Positions 1 through 12,555 of a stretch of DNA of 64,000 bases are shown in pieces (the first letter of the stretch is position 1; every line of letters starts with the position of its first letter). The DNA is taken from positions 1,674,001 to 1,738,000 of the forward strand of contig OZ038440.1 of assembly GCA_964036275.1 (NCBI GenBank). The letters run 5' to 3'. Made by a program: the position numbers and the translations under genes. The notes under the pieces are model-generated. The model saw only the letters and a program-made list of their open reading frames with translations. It ran no database searches and had not been told where the DNA came from. The DNA is from Litoditis marina (lineage: Eukaryota; Nematoda; Chromadorea; Rhabditida; Rhabditidae).

Positions 1-2038
1 GTCACTTCCAAGCACGTGCTATTTACATCATTTATCTTTCTTCGAACATTGAGCTGGCTCTCATTTCTGTCCACATCTAATGAGACAAATAATTGTAGTT
101 TGGTCTGCAAACATATTATTATTTTGGATTTACGACGGAAATAAATTAGAATCAAACTAAATACCAATCAGAACAAAGTTTTCAGAAGTTTTGCTCCCTG
201 AGCAGTCGCTGTGATACAAATTTTATCCCAGTTTTAGTCACGTATCAAAGTTACACAGAACAATTGCAAAATATTCGTACGAAAGTCTGTAACTGACAGC
301 TTGCCTATTATGAGAACCGGAAGTTCGTTTCCATTCGAGGAAGTCGGTTGTAATTGCGTTGCTAATAATACAAATGATATGGGTCAACCCTGCTCATGGC
401 TACAAAAAAACGAAATACAAATCTAGTCAAAACTGATCTGTTATAAAAGTTTTAACAGCTTCCCACTTGAAGTTCATCATGATTGAAAATAAAACTCTTT
501 CAAAAACATTTCTGAAATCAAGTGGTCTTTCAAAAACATTTCTGAAATCAAGTGGAACGGTTTTTGACCGGGATCGGTAAACAATTTAGTATGAATTAAA
601 AACTGGTATTCTACGCTCCACCTTTCGTAGAATTTTGTCCAAAAGTTTCCACATGCGCTCACGTACTCACGTGTGACGTGATTATCAGGCTTACCTTAAG
701 TTTGGCAACAAGACTGCTCTGCATGTTGAATGTGACTACGGAAGCTGTCTCACAGAATGTTCTATGGGAGAGAGGCAGTGCGCAATAATAATAAGCTCGG
801 TGGGAATGGCTATGTGATTAATCAAGGCCCAGAATTATACACAGACTAGTAATTACCAGTGAACTAATTCATATTTCAACTACGCAACCACGCAAATCAT
901 TGAGATCGAGCGTAGAAAATGAACTGCCTCAGAAAAAATTGTGAGATGTAGAGTTCGCCGTGTCACGTATGCTCTTGAACAAACTGTTCGTGTGATACGC
1001 GCGCTTCGAGAAAAAACACAATTTTGCCTTATATGGTTCGCACTTTCCGAAGAAAGCCAATTCGGTGAATGCTGCCTGGTGTTTGTAGTTTGATCCCGTT
1101 GCTTTTCGGTCAAAAATTGTTCGTTATGGCGTGTACCGAGAGCACACTACAACGAAGATTTGAAAACTTCCTACAATCCGTGTTGATCAAGTAAATGGTT
1201 ATCATCTGAGGGAGTGATGAAAGAGAACAGCAAAAAACCCCACAAGTTATTTGAAGACGTTAGAAGAAAAAACTATACAATGGAGGTAGTGGTCCTTTTT
1301 GTTTTCGAGTGTGACATGCGTTGGTTAGCGGGGCGACCAGAAAAGTCACGCATACATTTACAACTCTTTCAAAAGAAGTGGACTGTGAAGCAGGATTGCC
1401 GAGTAGATATCCTACTAGTGAAATTATCGAACACGTGTGCATGCGTAAACTAAAGATCAAAGCAAAACGGGATTGATGATACTCTTTACGTATTACGTGA
1501 TCAATTTTTATTACAACTAGGCCAATTTTCTCTAATGTGCACAATAAATAATGCCTTATAGCCACTGCAACTCGAATCTACCCCTTCCTAGCGTCCTGCC
1601 AACAGAAAAATACAAGAAACTTTTTTTTCCTGGTTTTCTTATTTCATGACAGGGCTAAGTGGCAAACTTGAACGCCATACACTTCCAATATGTTTTCAGT
1701 TCCCACTTTGTATATGTTATGGCATCATTGCACTTTCCCCAAATAACAACTTTCGGTGCTAAACTTTCCAAATTCATCTCATTTGAAATTAAAATGTGAT
1801 TCGAGTGAATACACTTTAACCTTTTTAGTTTCTACTTCTGTTCTGATTCATTAAACACAATGGGTGTTCTACATGATGTTCTCAGAAAGTACGGTACCAA
1901 TCAAACTTGGTCATCAACTTTGAAGTACTTATTATAGACTTAATGGGCCGTTCGTGTATACCCACGTCTAGATTAAACGTGCTAGTCGAAACACTGTGAG
2001 AAAGAAATATGTACTGCGATGTTTCAACGTACCGGTTA
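1..2038. other. gene-poor sequence with a small direct repeat
   Basis: I see no convincing exon on either strand; the open frames are short and lack splice signals or protein-like composition. A 29-30-bp unit beginning CTTTCAAAAACATTTCTG occurs twice in tandem at about 497-555. A copy of the dispersed TGTAGTTTGAT motif lies near 1085. Confidence 0.5.
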
Positions 2039-2293
2039 GGGTTGTTAATCGAGTTCAAAATTTCGAGTTTTCGAGTTTTCGAGTTTTGGGAAATTTCGAG
2101 TTTTCGAGTTTGGCGAAAAATCGAGTTTTTTGAGTTTTCCAGTTTTGGAAAATTTCGAGTTTTCGAGTTTTCGAGTTGTCCAGTTTTGGAAAATTTCGAG
2201 TTTTCGAGTTTTCGAGTTTTCGAGTTTTGAGAAATTTCGAGTTTTCGAGTTTCGAGTTCGACTCAACTCGAAAATTTTCGAGTTTAACAACCC
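2039..2293 (+). mobile_element. TA-flanked minisatellite element, copy 1
   Basis: The element starts GGGTTGTTAATCGAG and ends CGAGTTTAACAACCC, giving terminal inverted repeats of about 10 bp (GGGTTGTTAA). It is flanked on both sides by TA. The interior is almost entirely an 8-bp tandem repeat, CGAGTTTT, interrupted by TGGGAAATTT/TGGAAAATTT blocks. Three more copies lie in this window with the same ends and TA flanks. The TA flanks suggest mobilisation by a Tc1/mariner-type transposase (inference). The open frames through it (repeating FEFSSFRV) are products of the 8-bp period and not genes. Confidence 0.85.
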
Positions 2294-5065
2294 TAATACC
2301 GGTTTAAACATTTTGAACTAAAAAAGATAACATAATTCAAAACGTGAACACGTTTACATTAAAAATTGTTTAAAGTTTTTGAAATGAAGTGTTCGACGAG
2401 AAAATGAAACATTTCAACAATCCGATTAACGAGAGTACATTCTATATATAACTTCATTATTAGATCACTGGTTGCGCAAAACGGAAAAAGAGTAATTTGT
2501 GGGAGAAAGAAGAATTTAAAAGAGAAAGAGTCATTGTTGTGCAGCTAGTGTGTGGCTCAAATGAGCACTTTGGTGCAAATTAGGACTGGGGGACGAAAAA
2601 CCGGAACGAAAGGGAGGGGGTAGATTAGTTTGGAAACAAAACAAAAACAACCATTAGAGAACATGTTTTCTGAAGATGGGTTAAAGTTGATTATGCTCAG
2701 ATAGAACAGGTTTTGCGTTTTGAAGCGAGAATACTGTAATCAAACTGAGAGCTTTAACGTGAAAATTCCCGTTTTAGTTGCTTGCTTTGTTCGCAAACTG
2801 AAAGGGTTACATTAGTTTGGGAACAAAATGAAAAACAACTATTGAAGAACAGGTTAGGATGATGTACGGAACAATGTACTTATATAATGTGTTTTGACCC
2901 TTTGAGACGACTATCAGAAACATTGGAGAATAGGTTATCAGACCTTTAAAAGGTATCAAAATTAAAAAAAAACTTTTCTAATGAGTATGTGAAAATTGCT
3001 GGCTTTTTGATCTGTCTTACTAAGCCATTTTCAAACTTCTAATCCTAATTTTTACCATGTGAGCTGTATGTATAAAATAAATTGATATAATTTTTGTTGA
3101 TATCTCTAAAACTATTGCCACATGAATTCACTAGCAACAATGTGCTAAGTTCATAAGGCCGAATTAGCCGATATCACATAAAAGGTATTTTCATAAACTC
3201 GTCTCTGGTATAAAAAACTACATTTGATTGATCATCTACTTATCCATTCTGACATTCCGTTTATGAAAAAAGGTGGCCCCATAACAAAAACAAGAGATCG
3301 GGAATACGATTCAAACGAGAAACTTTTATTCGACAGAGAACTAATTTCAATATGATATTCTTATGTAAACTACTTAATTCCACTTTCCGAAGTATGGTAA
3401 TTTGGTAATCATAGATATTTATGAAGTTGACAGTGTACGATTTGAAAAGTTCCCAAATTTTCCACAGAACACATTGATTTCAACTACATACCAAAAGTTT
3501 AAAAGGTGTTTTGGATTGAAATACTGTGATAATATTCTCGGCAAAGAACTCAAAGTTTTCTGGGTATTCTGGCTCAGATGCGGTTAGGCGACATGGATTG
3601 GCATGAAAACAAATTTGTTCTTTATTGGGTTGGAGACGACAGAGTTCTGACAACACAAACACTGTCAAAAACTTGAAATTAGAAAAAACGCAACAAAACA
3701 CAAGTAAAAGAATTTCACATGAGACGTGCTAGAAATCGTTCACATCTTTCTGCTGAATTTAGTAAAAATTGTAAAAGTGGCACTCTTTCTCTGGTACAGA
3801 ACAGTGTAAATTTGACAGAAAATATGAGATTTTTCGTATTGCCGATTTTCACTTCGTTGTAGAATAGAAAATGCATAACACTTTTACAACTTTTTGAATG
3901 GTTAGGTCATGTATCCTTGTATGGTTCACATTTTTCACGTATTTGAATGACAAATAGGAAGAATACTCAGCGAAATTGGGTTTCAGTAAAGTATGAGAGG
4001 TTCAATTTGGGCAGCGCACTGCGTTATTGCAAGTGAGCCTCAAAACTATACGACCCCACATAACGAACTTTCAATCTTCCGATCAAATTACGCTCATATT
4101 CAGCGCGTCATGATTGCATTTTACGGAGCCGCTTTGAGAAGTAATACTCACTCACAACAATATCCAGTTTTTGAATGATATTAACTAGTTTTGAGAGATA
4201 AAACCTCTGTGTGATGGGAACCAATGAAAAAAATACCTATAGGATCGAATATGTGAAACATGGTGTACATATTCTCACATTTGACAAATTACGCAGTTGT
4301 AAGTAATGAAAATATTCAATATTCGTAAATTCCCACGTATGTAAAAAGAGCTAGTGAAAATGCCACCAAGGTCCAGAGTACAATATTTCCACTTCACACT
4401 AGTTGGACAGAAAACCAGAACCAAAGAACAGAATTTCAACATCAAAAATACTAATCCGATCGCGCCCGCCATTCTTTTTCTCTGTCGCCTATAATGTATT
4501 CACCGTTGTTCAGGCATGCAATCATTCAAAATATACCAAAAACCAAAGAAGGACGATTATGTGGTCCAATCCCAACGCTTCAGTCCTTTGAACCTCAATA
4601 CATTTTTCAGTTGCAGTTTAAAGGATCGATGTCACGGAATCGGTCCACAAAATTGTCCTTCTTCAAAAGCTAGTGAGAGTATGAAGTTTAAACTTTATTT
4701 CAAACATGTTAAAGCTCGAAAAACAAGATGTTGTAATGATGCACGCATCCAACTGTCTTTGCAAATTCATAGTTTTCAATAGTTAATTCACTTTTCTTAA
4801 TTTCCACAATGAGATGAAGGAGAAACGATTGTCAGAGAGGTTAACTATACATATTATGAGTCTACTATGAAATGGCGAGGACTGCAAACTCAAACCAGTA
4901 TAGTCGCCGAACGAAAAGAGGGAAGGTTACTGTATATCCGGATTTGACACATGATTTTCAATCACGCTCACTAGTGCTAAGCGAAGGACTGTATTTCGTG
5001 ACCATCGTTTACTATAGTTTTGAGTTTCATCCAAACCACATCGTGCATATTAGTTAGAAACGTAC
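2294..5065. other. mostly non-coding; one weak exon candidate
   Basis: Mostly AT-rich sequence. On the minus strand a frame at about 3495-3572 could be an exon: it follows a CCCAG acceptor, encodes a phenylalanine-rich segment (ENFEFFAENIITVFQ) and ends at a GTATGT donor. It might continue the candidate gene starting at 8225, but I cannot connect it reliably. Confidence 0.25.
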
Positions 5066-5150
5066 GTTTTTGTTCTGGTCGATGAGCTCTTGCTGTCGGT
5101 GAAAGAGAAGCACCTGCTCCATCCTCGCTTCTCCGGACGATTCTGGCAAT
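5066..5150 (-). CDS. candidate internal exon of the secreted-protein gene
   Basis: On the minus strand a TTTCTTACAG acceptor is followed by one carry base and then 28 codons (LPESSGEARMEQVLLF...), ending at a GTACGT donor. The composition is charged and helix-like. A neighbouring frame is also open, but this one is the more protein-like. Its one-base entry phase fits the two-base exit phase of the exon at 8017-8225, giving an arginine codon at the junction, so the two are probably consecutive exons separated by a 2.9-kb intron. The function is unknown. Confidence 0.35.
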
Positions 5151-7371
5151 CTGTAAGAAATATAATGAAACTGAGACCCTTAATTTTTCAATATGTCGAG
5201 GTGGCGCTCTATTGGGAGTGACCAAGTCTTTGTTGTAGTGGCAGTTCCACCGCAAAGAAGCAGGATACACCGTAATTGGCTTGCTCTCAAAAAAGCAAGC
5301 CGTATAAAGTTTTTCGCCATCTTGGACAAGTCGGAAAAAGGCACGGCCATTATGCTCGGAGATCGTGAAAAAATAGAGTTTCAACTGTGGCGGTAAGCAC
5401 AAGAGCTTGCTACCAAACTGTCTATAGTTATCGTAGTGTGGTACACTTGCATAATAACGGCAGAACTTTGTATTTACATGAATTAGCTCTAGGATAGTTC
5501 GAGTATTCCGTTTCCATTATCTGAGGATTCCCCATAAAAACTGTACGCCAGTACTGGTATTCCGTTGAATTATATACGTATTTCGTACTGTGATTCCGTT
5601 GAATTATAGAGTCTTTTTTTTCTGTGGTGTTGACGTTTCAGTTGCCTAGTACATCATACAATTACTAAACTCCAGATCTATGTCATAGGATAGGTAATGA
5701 ATATTAAAAAGTTATCTTGTTATGCTAAATAAGTTGTCGTAATGAATCTGACTCAGCGCGAACACCGCTCCTCTAATTAATTATGTGCATATTTGACCTA
5801 TATTACGTTTTGAACGTGTATGCCATCACGCGCTAGAAAATCGCACAGTGCAACACAGGATAACCATTTCCTATAATGTTTAGGGACACAAATATGTTTT
5901 GTTCCAAATAAATGAAGTAAAGAAGTATAGGGATTAGATGCAAGTACTTGCAGGAGACAAGAAGACATATTTGACGTATGGCATGCCGGGGTTTAATTAG
6001 GAGAGTGCGTTGAGAAGTTTGTAATCCATTAATGTCATAGATGGACTTTTTCCAGCTGAATAAGAAAAGATCAGCAGCGCTGCAGCGAGAATATTCTATG
6101 GGAGGCACGGACAGTGGCCGTTTCAGATTGTATGAGACAGAAAGAGAAAAAACTAGGAAGATAGTGCTATAAACTAAGTTTGGTTCATTCGAACTTCGTG
6201 CACAGCGCTACGCAAAATGTGCAGTAGCCATGTGAAAGATGTTATTTGCACGAAAATCATGTTTTTTTTGTTAAAATACTCACGTTGAAAGGTTTTTTTC
6301 ATCTAGGCACATAATTTCAAAAAGTTTCAGTTATCTGAGTCGCACAACTTCACTAGTATGACGAGGTATCACAATCGTTTGAATCGTTGGTAGGTTCTCA
6401 AATTGAACTAATTTTCTGTTTAAGCCCAACTATCAACGCTTCCATAGTCCATAGTCCAAACTACGTTCTTGAAAAAAGTGAAGATGGAAAAAATGGGGAT
6501 GAAACGCACACCGGTTGATGTTTGATTGAATTCTGAAATAGCCATGGAATACCCGTGTGAAACCCCATTCAGCCCCACATCATAATGCAACAATTATGGG
6601 AAAACCAGATATCCAATAACAATTCTGATGAAGTCATAGCGAAGACGACAACAAGTTTGATAATTGTCTGAGCTAAAAAAACCAGAAAAAGATTCGAAAA
6701 AGTATTCGATCAATCTAATTTGTTTCAAGAAAACTTGAGAGGAGAACGGAAAAACCAGAAGAGTGTCGGAGAGTATTGCGTGACGTAGTCGTGAAGAGGT
6801 TTATACCTCTCCCTTGTAAATAACTGCAACTTGTACATGATTGAACTGTGAAAGTAAAAGGATAGAACTCAATAAACATCCAATATACTAATGTTGCACT
6901 AACTAATGGAAAAAGGACTCAGCGTAACAAGTACGACGTTCAAAAACAAAATGGTAGATTTTTATCAGCCAGAGAATACTGATTAGCGAACGGCAGTGTA
7001 ACATTCGTGCGATCTTTGGCAGACAACTGAATTCCTTCCCAGAGACGGAAGTTTAGTGCCCATCATTGCTACTGAGACTCCTACAGTACGCAATCGAAAT
7101 TCTCAATGCTTGTTTTATAATACGAACTTCACATTTTTTGTAACAATATTTGAACATACTTCATAATTGGAAATCAGAATCGAAGTAGAAATGAATAATA
7201 CTATAAAGTTTCACCGTAACAGGAAATAAAAACTCCATTCAGATCTAAAGCTCCTTCACACATTCATCAACGCACGCAAAACGAATAAGCTCCATCTATG
7301 ACATCCGTTCGAAAGAACTACTCTAAAATAGTCCTACTGAGACGGTAGCATATACTGTCAGTCAATCGCAC

Positions 7372-7464
7372 AGTCACGTAAAACATGATAAACACAGCAG
7401 AACTCACAACCGTACAATGACAAAGTGCACGATGCGTCATCAGAATGCTAAATTTACGTGACTA
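7372..7464 (-). repeat. 110-bp MITE-like family, copy a
   Basis: Contains AGTCACGTAAAACATG, then a conserved middle (CAGCAGAACTCA, AATGACAAAGTGCACGATG) and ends TTTACGTGACTATTCAA. The ends form a short inverted repeat around AGTCACGTAAA/TTTACGTGACT. Similar copies lie at 7865-7958 (same orientation), 28547-28637 and 53508-53602 (opposite orientation). Confidence 0.65.
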
Positions 7465-7864
7465 TTCAATTTACTTCTAGTAGATCTGCTATATAGGTAA
7501 CACAGTCTATATGGGAGTGTCTACTTTTGGAAAAAGAAGAACATACTTATATGAACCTCAAACTTTTCTACTACCACAATGAAATCGAGCTCTGATGTGG
7601 TGAATCGAAATTGCGGGCTGTGTCGGCAAAATTTTGAAGTTTAAAATTCAAAAAATTAGGAACAGATGGCGTCATGGCAACCATGAAAACAGAACAAAAC
7701 ATTTGATCCTCGCTTGAATTCATAAACTATTCTACCGAGAACATTGTCAACTAAAACGTGTAAAACTTATCCAACTACTAGAAATTAAAACAAAAAATCA
7801 AGTTCGAAGTAATATAAATGTCCTATCACGTTCCACGTGAGTACCACACTGTGAGTCAATTGCA

Positions 7865-7958
7865 CAGTCACGTGAAACATGTTAAACACATCAGAACTCA
7901 GAAACGTGCAACGACAAAGTGCACGATGCCTCCTTAGAATACTAAATTTACGTGACTC
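7865..7958 (-). repeat. 110-bp MITE-like family, copy b
   Basis: Same family as the copy 490 bp upstream and in the same orientation: CAGTCACGTGAAACATG, then AACGACAAAGTGCACGATG, ending TTTACGTGACTCTTCAA. The preceding sequence (GTCAATTGCA compared with GTCAATCGCA) is also shared, so either the element is longer than its core or the pair arose by local duplication. Confidence 0.65.
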
Positions 7959-8016
7959 TTCAATTTATTTCTAGTATACTTCGTTTGTAGTACAGTTAAA
8001 AACCATGATTAGATAC

Positions 8017-8225
8017 CTGAAGTTTCCATGCTGCTGTCGATAGTTCTTTTTGAAGGGATCGCTAAGTATTTCGGCCAACTTCCTTCGACTAGTGACGATT
8101 TTCGCGAGAAACTGAGCATTTTGTTCTTGGGAGGAGGTCATGATTCGCGTAATTTCCGTCGCGGCAAAACAGGGGATGGTGGTGGTAATTGCGAGCATAA
8201 TTAGACATCGATCGAAGAGTCGCAT
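8017..8225 (-). CDS. first exon of a small secreted protein (unrecognised)
   Basis: The ATG at 8225 opens 69 codons and the exon ends at a GTATCT donor (phase 2). The N-terminus is a plausible signal peptide: a basic residue at position 2, a hydrophobic stretch (LIMLAITTTIPCFA) and small residues at a likely cleavage site near residue 21. The mature part is hydrophilic and helix-prone, with a dibasic/tribasic site (SRRKL) and a second dibasic site (FKKNY), so a processed peptide precursor is possible. If the donor is ignored the frame continues 15 more codons. The next exon is probably 5066-5150. I recognise no family. Confidence 0.45.
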
Positions 8226-11200
8226 ACCTAATTTATTTATATGCCATTAAAGTGGGAGCAGGTGCTAGAGAATGGCAGGAATGCTTGGAGGAGAATGCTT
8301 TACACAGATTTAGAGGATGTTTACCGTTTTAGCGCGGTCATTACAGCCTAATTTCGACGTTTTAGTCTGCGAATCACGTCAGTTAAATGTATAATTAGGT
8401 TATTTTGGGAATTGCAGAGTTTCAGACAAAGCGTATCTTTGACAAGGAACCTGCAATGTTATCGAAATCAGAAACCTCCTTTCTATGTTTTAGTTCTGCT
8501 CGTTTTATCGTCGTACATTGGTTAAGATCTTTGCGATATATTCTTCCATCCCATTCATTCTCTACATTTTTAATCTAAAACTCAACTTCAGGCCTTTCCG
8601 AGTATTTATTTTCGAATGGTTAGGGAAATCTGAGAAAAATAAAATCTTGTATTCAACATATACACTATTAAACAGGCAAATCAATCCATATTATTTCAGG
8701 TAGTTAGTGAAAATGTGTTTATTCTATAACAGTTGTAATATGTCGCATTGACGTTTCTAATGAAAGTAGCTGGAAATAAAGACAGCTTGCGCTGTGTAAA
8801 AACTAACAGTAGAAAAAACACACTTAAATGTCGCACAACTTTTGTTTAGGCATAGTTTTCAGTTTTAAATATAAATTTAGGTTTAACATACCCGTTTTAT
8901 GTTAGTTTTCCATTGTTTTTCCCAGCAAACAATCAGCTTTTTCTCACAAATAATCTTCACCAACCGAAAATAGACGCTGTAGGCGTTCATGGGCGACATG
9001 GGAAAATACGTCAGCTAGATAGGTCCAAGGCAAATCATATTGAGAAAGTTGTTAGAATTGATTGAGATTTATATACCCTTACCGAAACATGAAAGCACTG
9101 GTGCGCATCACTGCAACTAGAGAATGCAGTTGGCTTCTATCAGTTCAAGCGATTAGGCAGAAAAAGTCGGTAGATGGCACTAGATACAGTTTTTCTATGG
9201 AATCTTCATTGAGTTAGTGAACTCAAAAGATTCGTGCAACCCATTAGATTACCTACCTTATTGTACTCTGCCAGACAGATTTGTCTCAATTGAAAAGATT
9301 AGCTGAGATTATGAAATGTACAGTGTTTCAGTGCTGTTTGAATCATTGACTTTCCACAAAGACTTAGTTTATTTACGAAACATGTTTTGGAAACTACTTC
9401 AAAAGTGACCAGTGGTATAAAATATACCTGTACCACATATACGGGAAAATAGGAGATCGTTCTCCTTGCGTGGCCAATAGGAACTGTAACCTGATAAGCA
9501 TAATTTAAATGTAGAGTATTAGTATTTGGGAATCAGAAATGTGATCTCAATTGTACATTACGAAATAAGTGACATATGCCCTGATTACAATAATATTGTT
9601 TTTATTTGAATACTATTATGAAAAAGCATCAAGAGAGTGGAAGTAAAACACTACATAGTTTTCAAACTCTGTTAGTTCATTGCGCTATGAAGTGAATCTG
9701 ATTTTTTGAAATTTATGCGCGGGTATGTAGGATGTAGCATACCTACCTGAGGACTTGACTATAATTTTTTCAGAAAAGTATTTTCCCTCCCAGAGCATCA
9801 TCAGAAAGTTTATCTGTACACCTAATCTACGTTTTACGTACATATTCACTGTGAGTAAAACAAAAAACGAACTAAGAGAAGTCAATGTGTCATTGACGGT
9901 GAGGTATTATTAAATGGAGCGGTTTTGGTGGACGAGATTTTGAGATTAGTGCGAAAAACATCATATTTTTGAGGAGTACTTGATTCCCTCCCACTCTTTT
10001 CGAAAGATGAACTCCAATCTCAAATCGTGGTATATCCACTGATTACAATAGATTGTGCGGCGACGAACTCTCGTTTAGAGGGTTCGCTCTCTTTAAGTCC
10101 GGGTACGATGTACTCTTTGCCGCTGTGTACGTAGTTTGATCGCGTAGTCCTTCGGGCGAAACTCGTTAATTACGGCGTGTTTCAAGATCAAACTATTCGG
10201 TCACTCACTATTCAGATTTTTTTCTTGAATTTAAATAAAGACTGAATAAAGCCAATGTCTGCCGTGTGAAACTCTGCTATAGCGCACGGATAAGATATGT
10301 GATGAGGTGATCTATTGGTGAAATAATCATTATAATAACCTTACTTATCCTGGACTGAAATACCGTTATTAAAATGTTTACAACTAGACGCTCCCATATA
10401 GCAACAGACTAGACTCAGTTACACTTAATGTTTTTAGTTTGAAAAGAGCTCTCAAGTTAAACTAGTTGATTATAAAGTGAATGAGTACTAGTACATTATA
10501 TTTTACATACTGAAAAAAAATGAAACCCTAACTGCACAAAATCAGATAGGATATTAAGCCGATTTGGTTCCGTAGTGTCTCATAAGTTATTCATGTAAAT
10601 CATTGTTTACGACTTTTCATGTTATTAAAACGGTCGTATTAATATAAGATAAGTCAGTTGCCAAGGATTAGGACTGGCAACAGGAATTAGTCGACTATAT
10701 CTAATCTTTAATCAACCTCTTGGATTTGTGATCTCTTAGTTGGCAGGTGTCCAAATTAACCAAGCTGCAATATGTGGTGACTGGATGACCTTTTTTACAC
10801 CCGTGAAAAGCTGGTGATACTTTCAGTAATATAAATTCAACTTCTTCAAGTATGTGAATTTGGGTCTAGAAAAGATTATATAATTTTCGAGCAACTCGTC
10901 GAGTATGAGATGTCCAGTATGAGCAAATATGATCTGGGGATTGAAGATTTTGTGAAACAGTAATAAGAGAAGTATTTTTATGTATTTATATAAAACCAAA
11001 AACGTACAATAAACTGTGTGAAGACAAGTGTAGATGAAAATTATAAAACTGTGCAACTTGAAAATGTAGCGAGAGCTAGCAGTAGTAGCTGAACAAAGTT
11101 CAGTCACCACTTTCGGCAACAATAGAATAAAACGAGTAAATAAGCAGTACATGCACAAAGCATGAAATAACATGAAACAACGAGAATTGAGTAGGGGACC

Positions 11201-11578
11201 ACCTTTAGCTACCGGAAACGAATCACGTGAACATCATGTGAATCGTCGTGTTACCGCCATCTAGAGGAGAAACAAACTACAGAATCAAACTACAAACGTT
11301 GTGGGAACAAGCTCACGGGCAAACAACTTGAAGAGTTACACAATTAGATTAGGTGGAACAAATGGCAACAGGGGAAAAGCGCCTGCGCTTAGGCAGATTA
11401 GAATGCACATGAGAGATTGTATCAGAAACTATTAAACATTTCTGTTTTCAGAACATCGATTATTCAGAATTCAAATGAGCGTCTGAAATGATCAATAAAG
11501 AACATCAAGATCTGTCAACTCTGAATACTCGACATTCAATTAGATTCGATGAACAGTCTAACTGATTGGGGGTGGTGC
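8226..11578. other. gene-free stretch between two minus-strand genes
   Basis: No exon chain is visible. A 116-codon minus frame at 10823-11173 is hydrophobic but AT-driven, with no splice or start context. Copies of the dispersed TGTAGTTTGAT motif lie near 10127 and 11289 (inverted). The 5' region of the 8.2-kb gene and the 3' flank of the reticulon gene fall here; I see no clear AATAAA for the reticulon. Confidence 0.4.
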
Positions 11579-11622
11579 GAGAGAGAGAGAGAGAGAGGGG
11601 GAGAGAAATAGAGAGAGAGAGG
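11579..11622. repeat. GA-rich microsatellite in the reticulon 3' flank
   Basis: An interrupted (GA)n tract about 30-70 bp beyond the reticulon stop codon. On the transcribed minus strand it is a CU-rich tract, probably within the 3' UTR. Confidence 0.7.
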
Positions 11623-11650
11623 GTGGCAGCATGATGTCCGACCCAGCTGT

Positions 11651-12515
11651 CTACTGGTCCTTCTTCTCTTCCTCAACGGCTTGAGCCCTCTTCAAGAAGG
11701 GAAGCTTCTCCTCGAGGCTGAAAATCAATAGAGGGTCACAAGACAATAGACAATCCGTTTTGGCCACATATATTAAAAGGAATGTCAATATCTGTGTTGT
11801 AGTTCAAGCTCTATACATAGTTCCTGCTAGGCGATAACGCCAAATGGATATACGCACGACTCGTATTGTCATACACCAACATACAATACGTTTCCGCCAC
11901 ATATATTTAGGAGAATGCCAATATCTAATCTGAGTTGTAGTTTGAGCTCTCACACCATACTTCCCCCATTTTGACCAAGCAGCAACTAGATTAAACTACA
12001 AACACAGACGGAAAGAGCAAGATACACCGTATTCGCTTGCTTTGAACGAGCGCATAAAACTATTCCAGCACGCAACAAGATCGTCGTTAAGTAAGTTGAC
12101 CCTCGTAAAACATCCGCTTAACTGCATGCGATAGACTGGTAAGTAGTACCCAAATGGAAAATGAATTCAAGTGTTATCAGCCCTGTGGACTTTCATTTGT
12201 TACAAACGAAAGCCATTTTCGGAATAATCTCAATTACTTTTACCAACTTTTCATGACCACGTTTCATTAAAGCCTGCGTATGAGTAACGCTAAATGGACT
12301 CTATATTCCCGAATTTTGACCTATACCAACGTGAAACAAAAGACGAAAGTGAAAAGTATGGAATACAACACAATTAATTCAATACAACTTACAGTTGGGT
12401 GACATTCTTGATGTGTCCGCAGACAACCTCGAGTTGGGCGTCGATGGGCTCCTGGTAGGTCTCGTAGACCTTGGGCAGCGAGAAAACGGCGAGGACGGCT
12501 GAAATTAGTGTTATA

Positions 12516-12555
<40 letters not shown>

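Larger units (their letters stand above)
5151..8016 (-). other. putative intron with two MITE copies
   Basis: The stretch between the two candidate exons shows no protein-like frame. It contains two direct copies of a roughly 95-110-bp repeat (see 7372-7464 and 7865-7958). Confidence 0.35.

Noticed and set aside
4977..5402. 141-codon minus-strand frame
   Set aside because: The only coding-like part is an exon at 5066-5150, which reads better in a neighbouring frame; the remainder includes splice sites and intron-like sequence.
10823..11173. 116-codon hydrophobic minus-strand frame
   Set aside because: AT-driven composition, no gene context, no splice or signal-peptide logic.
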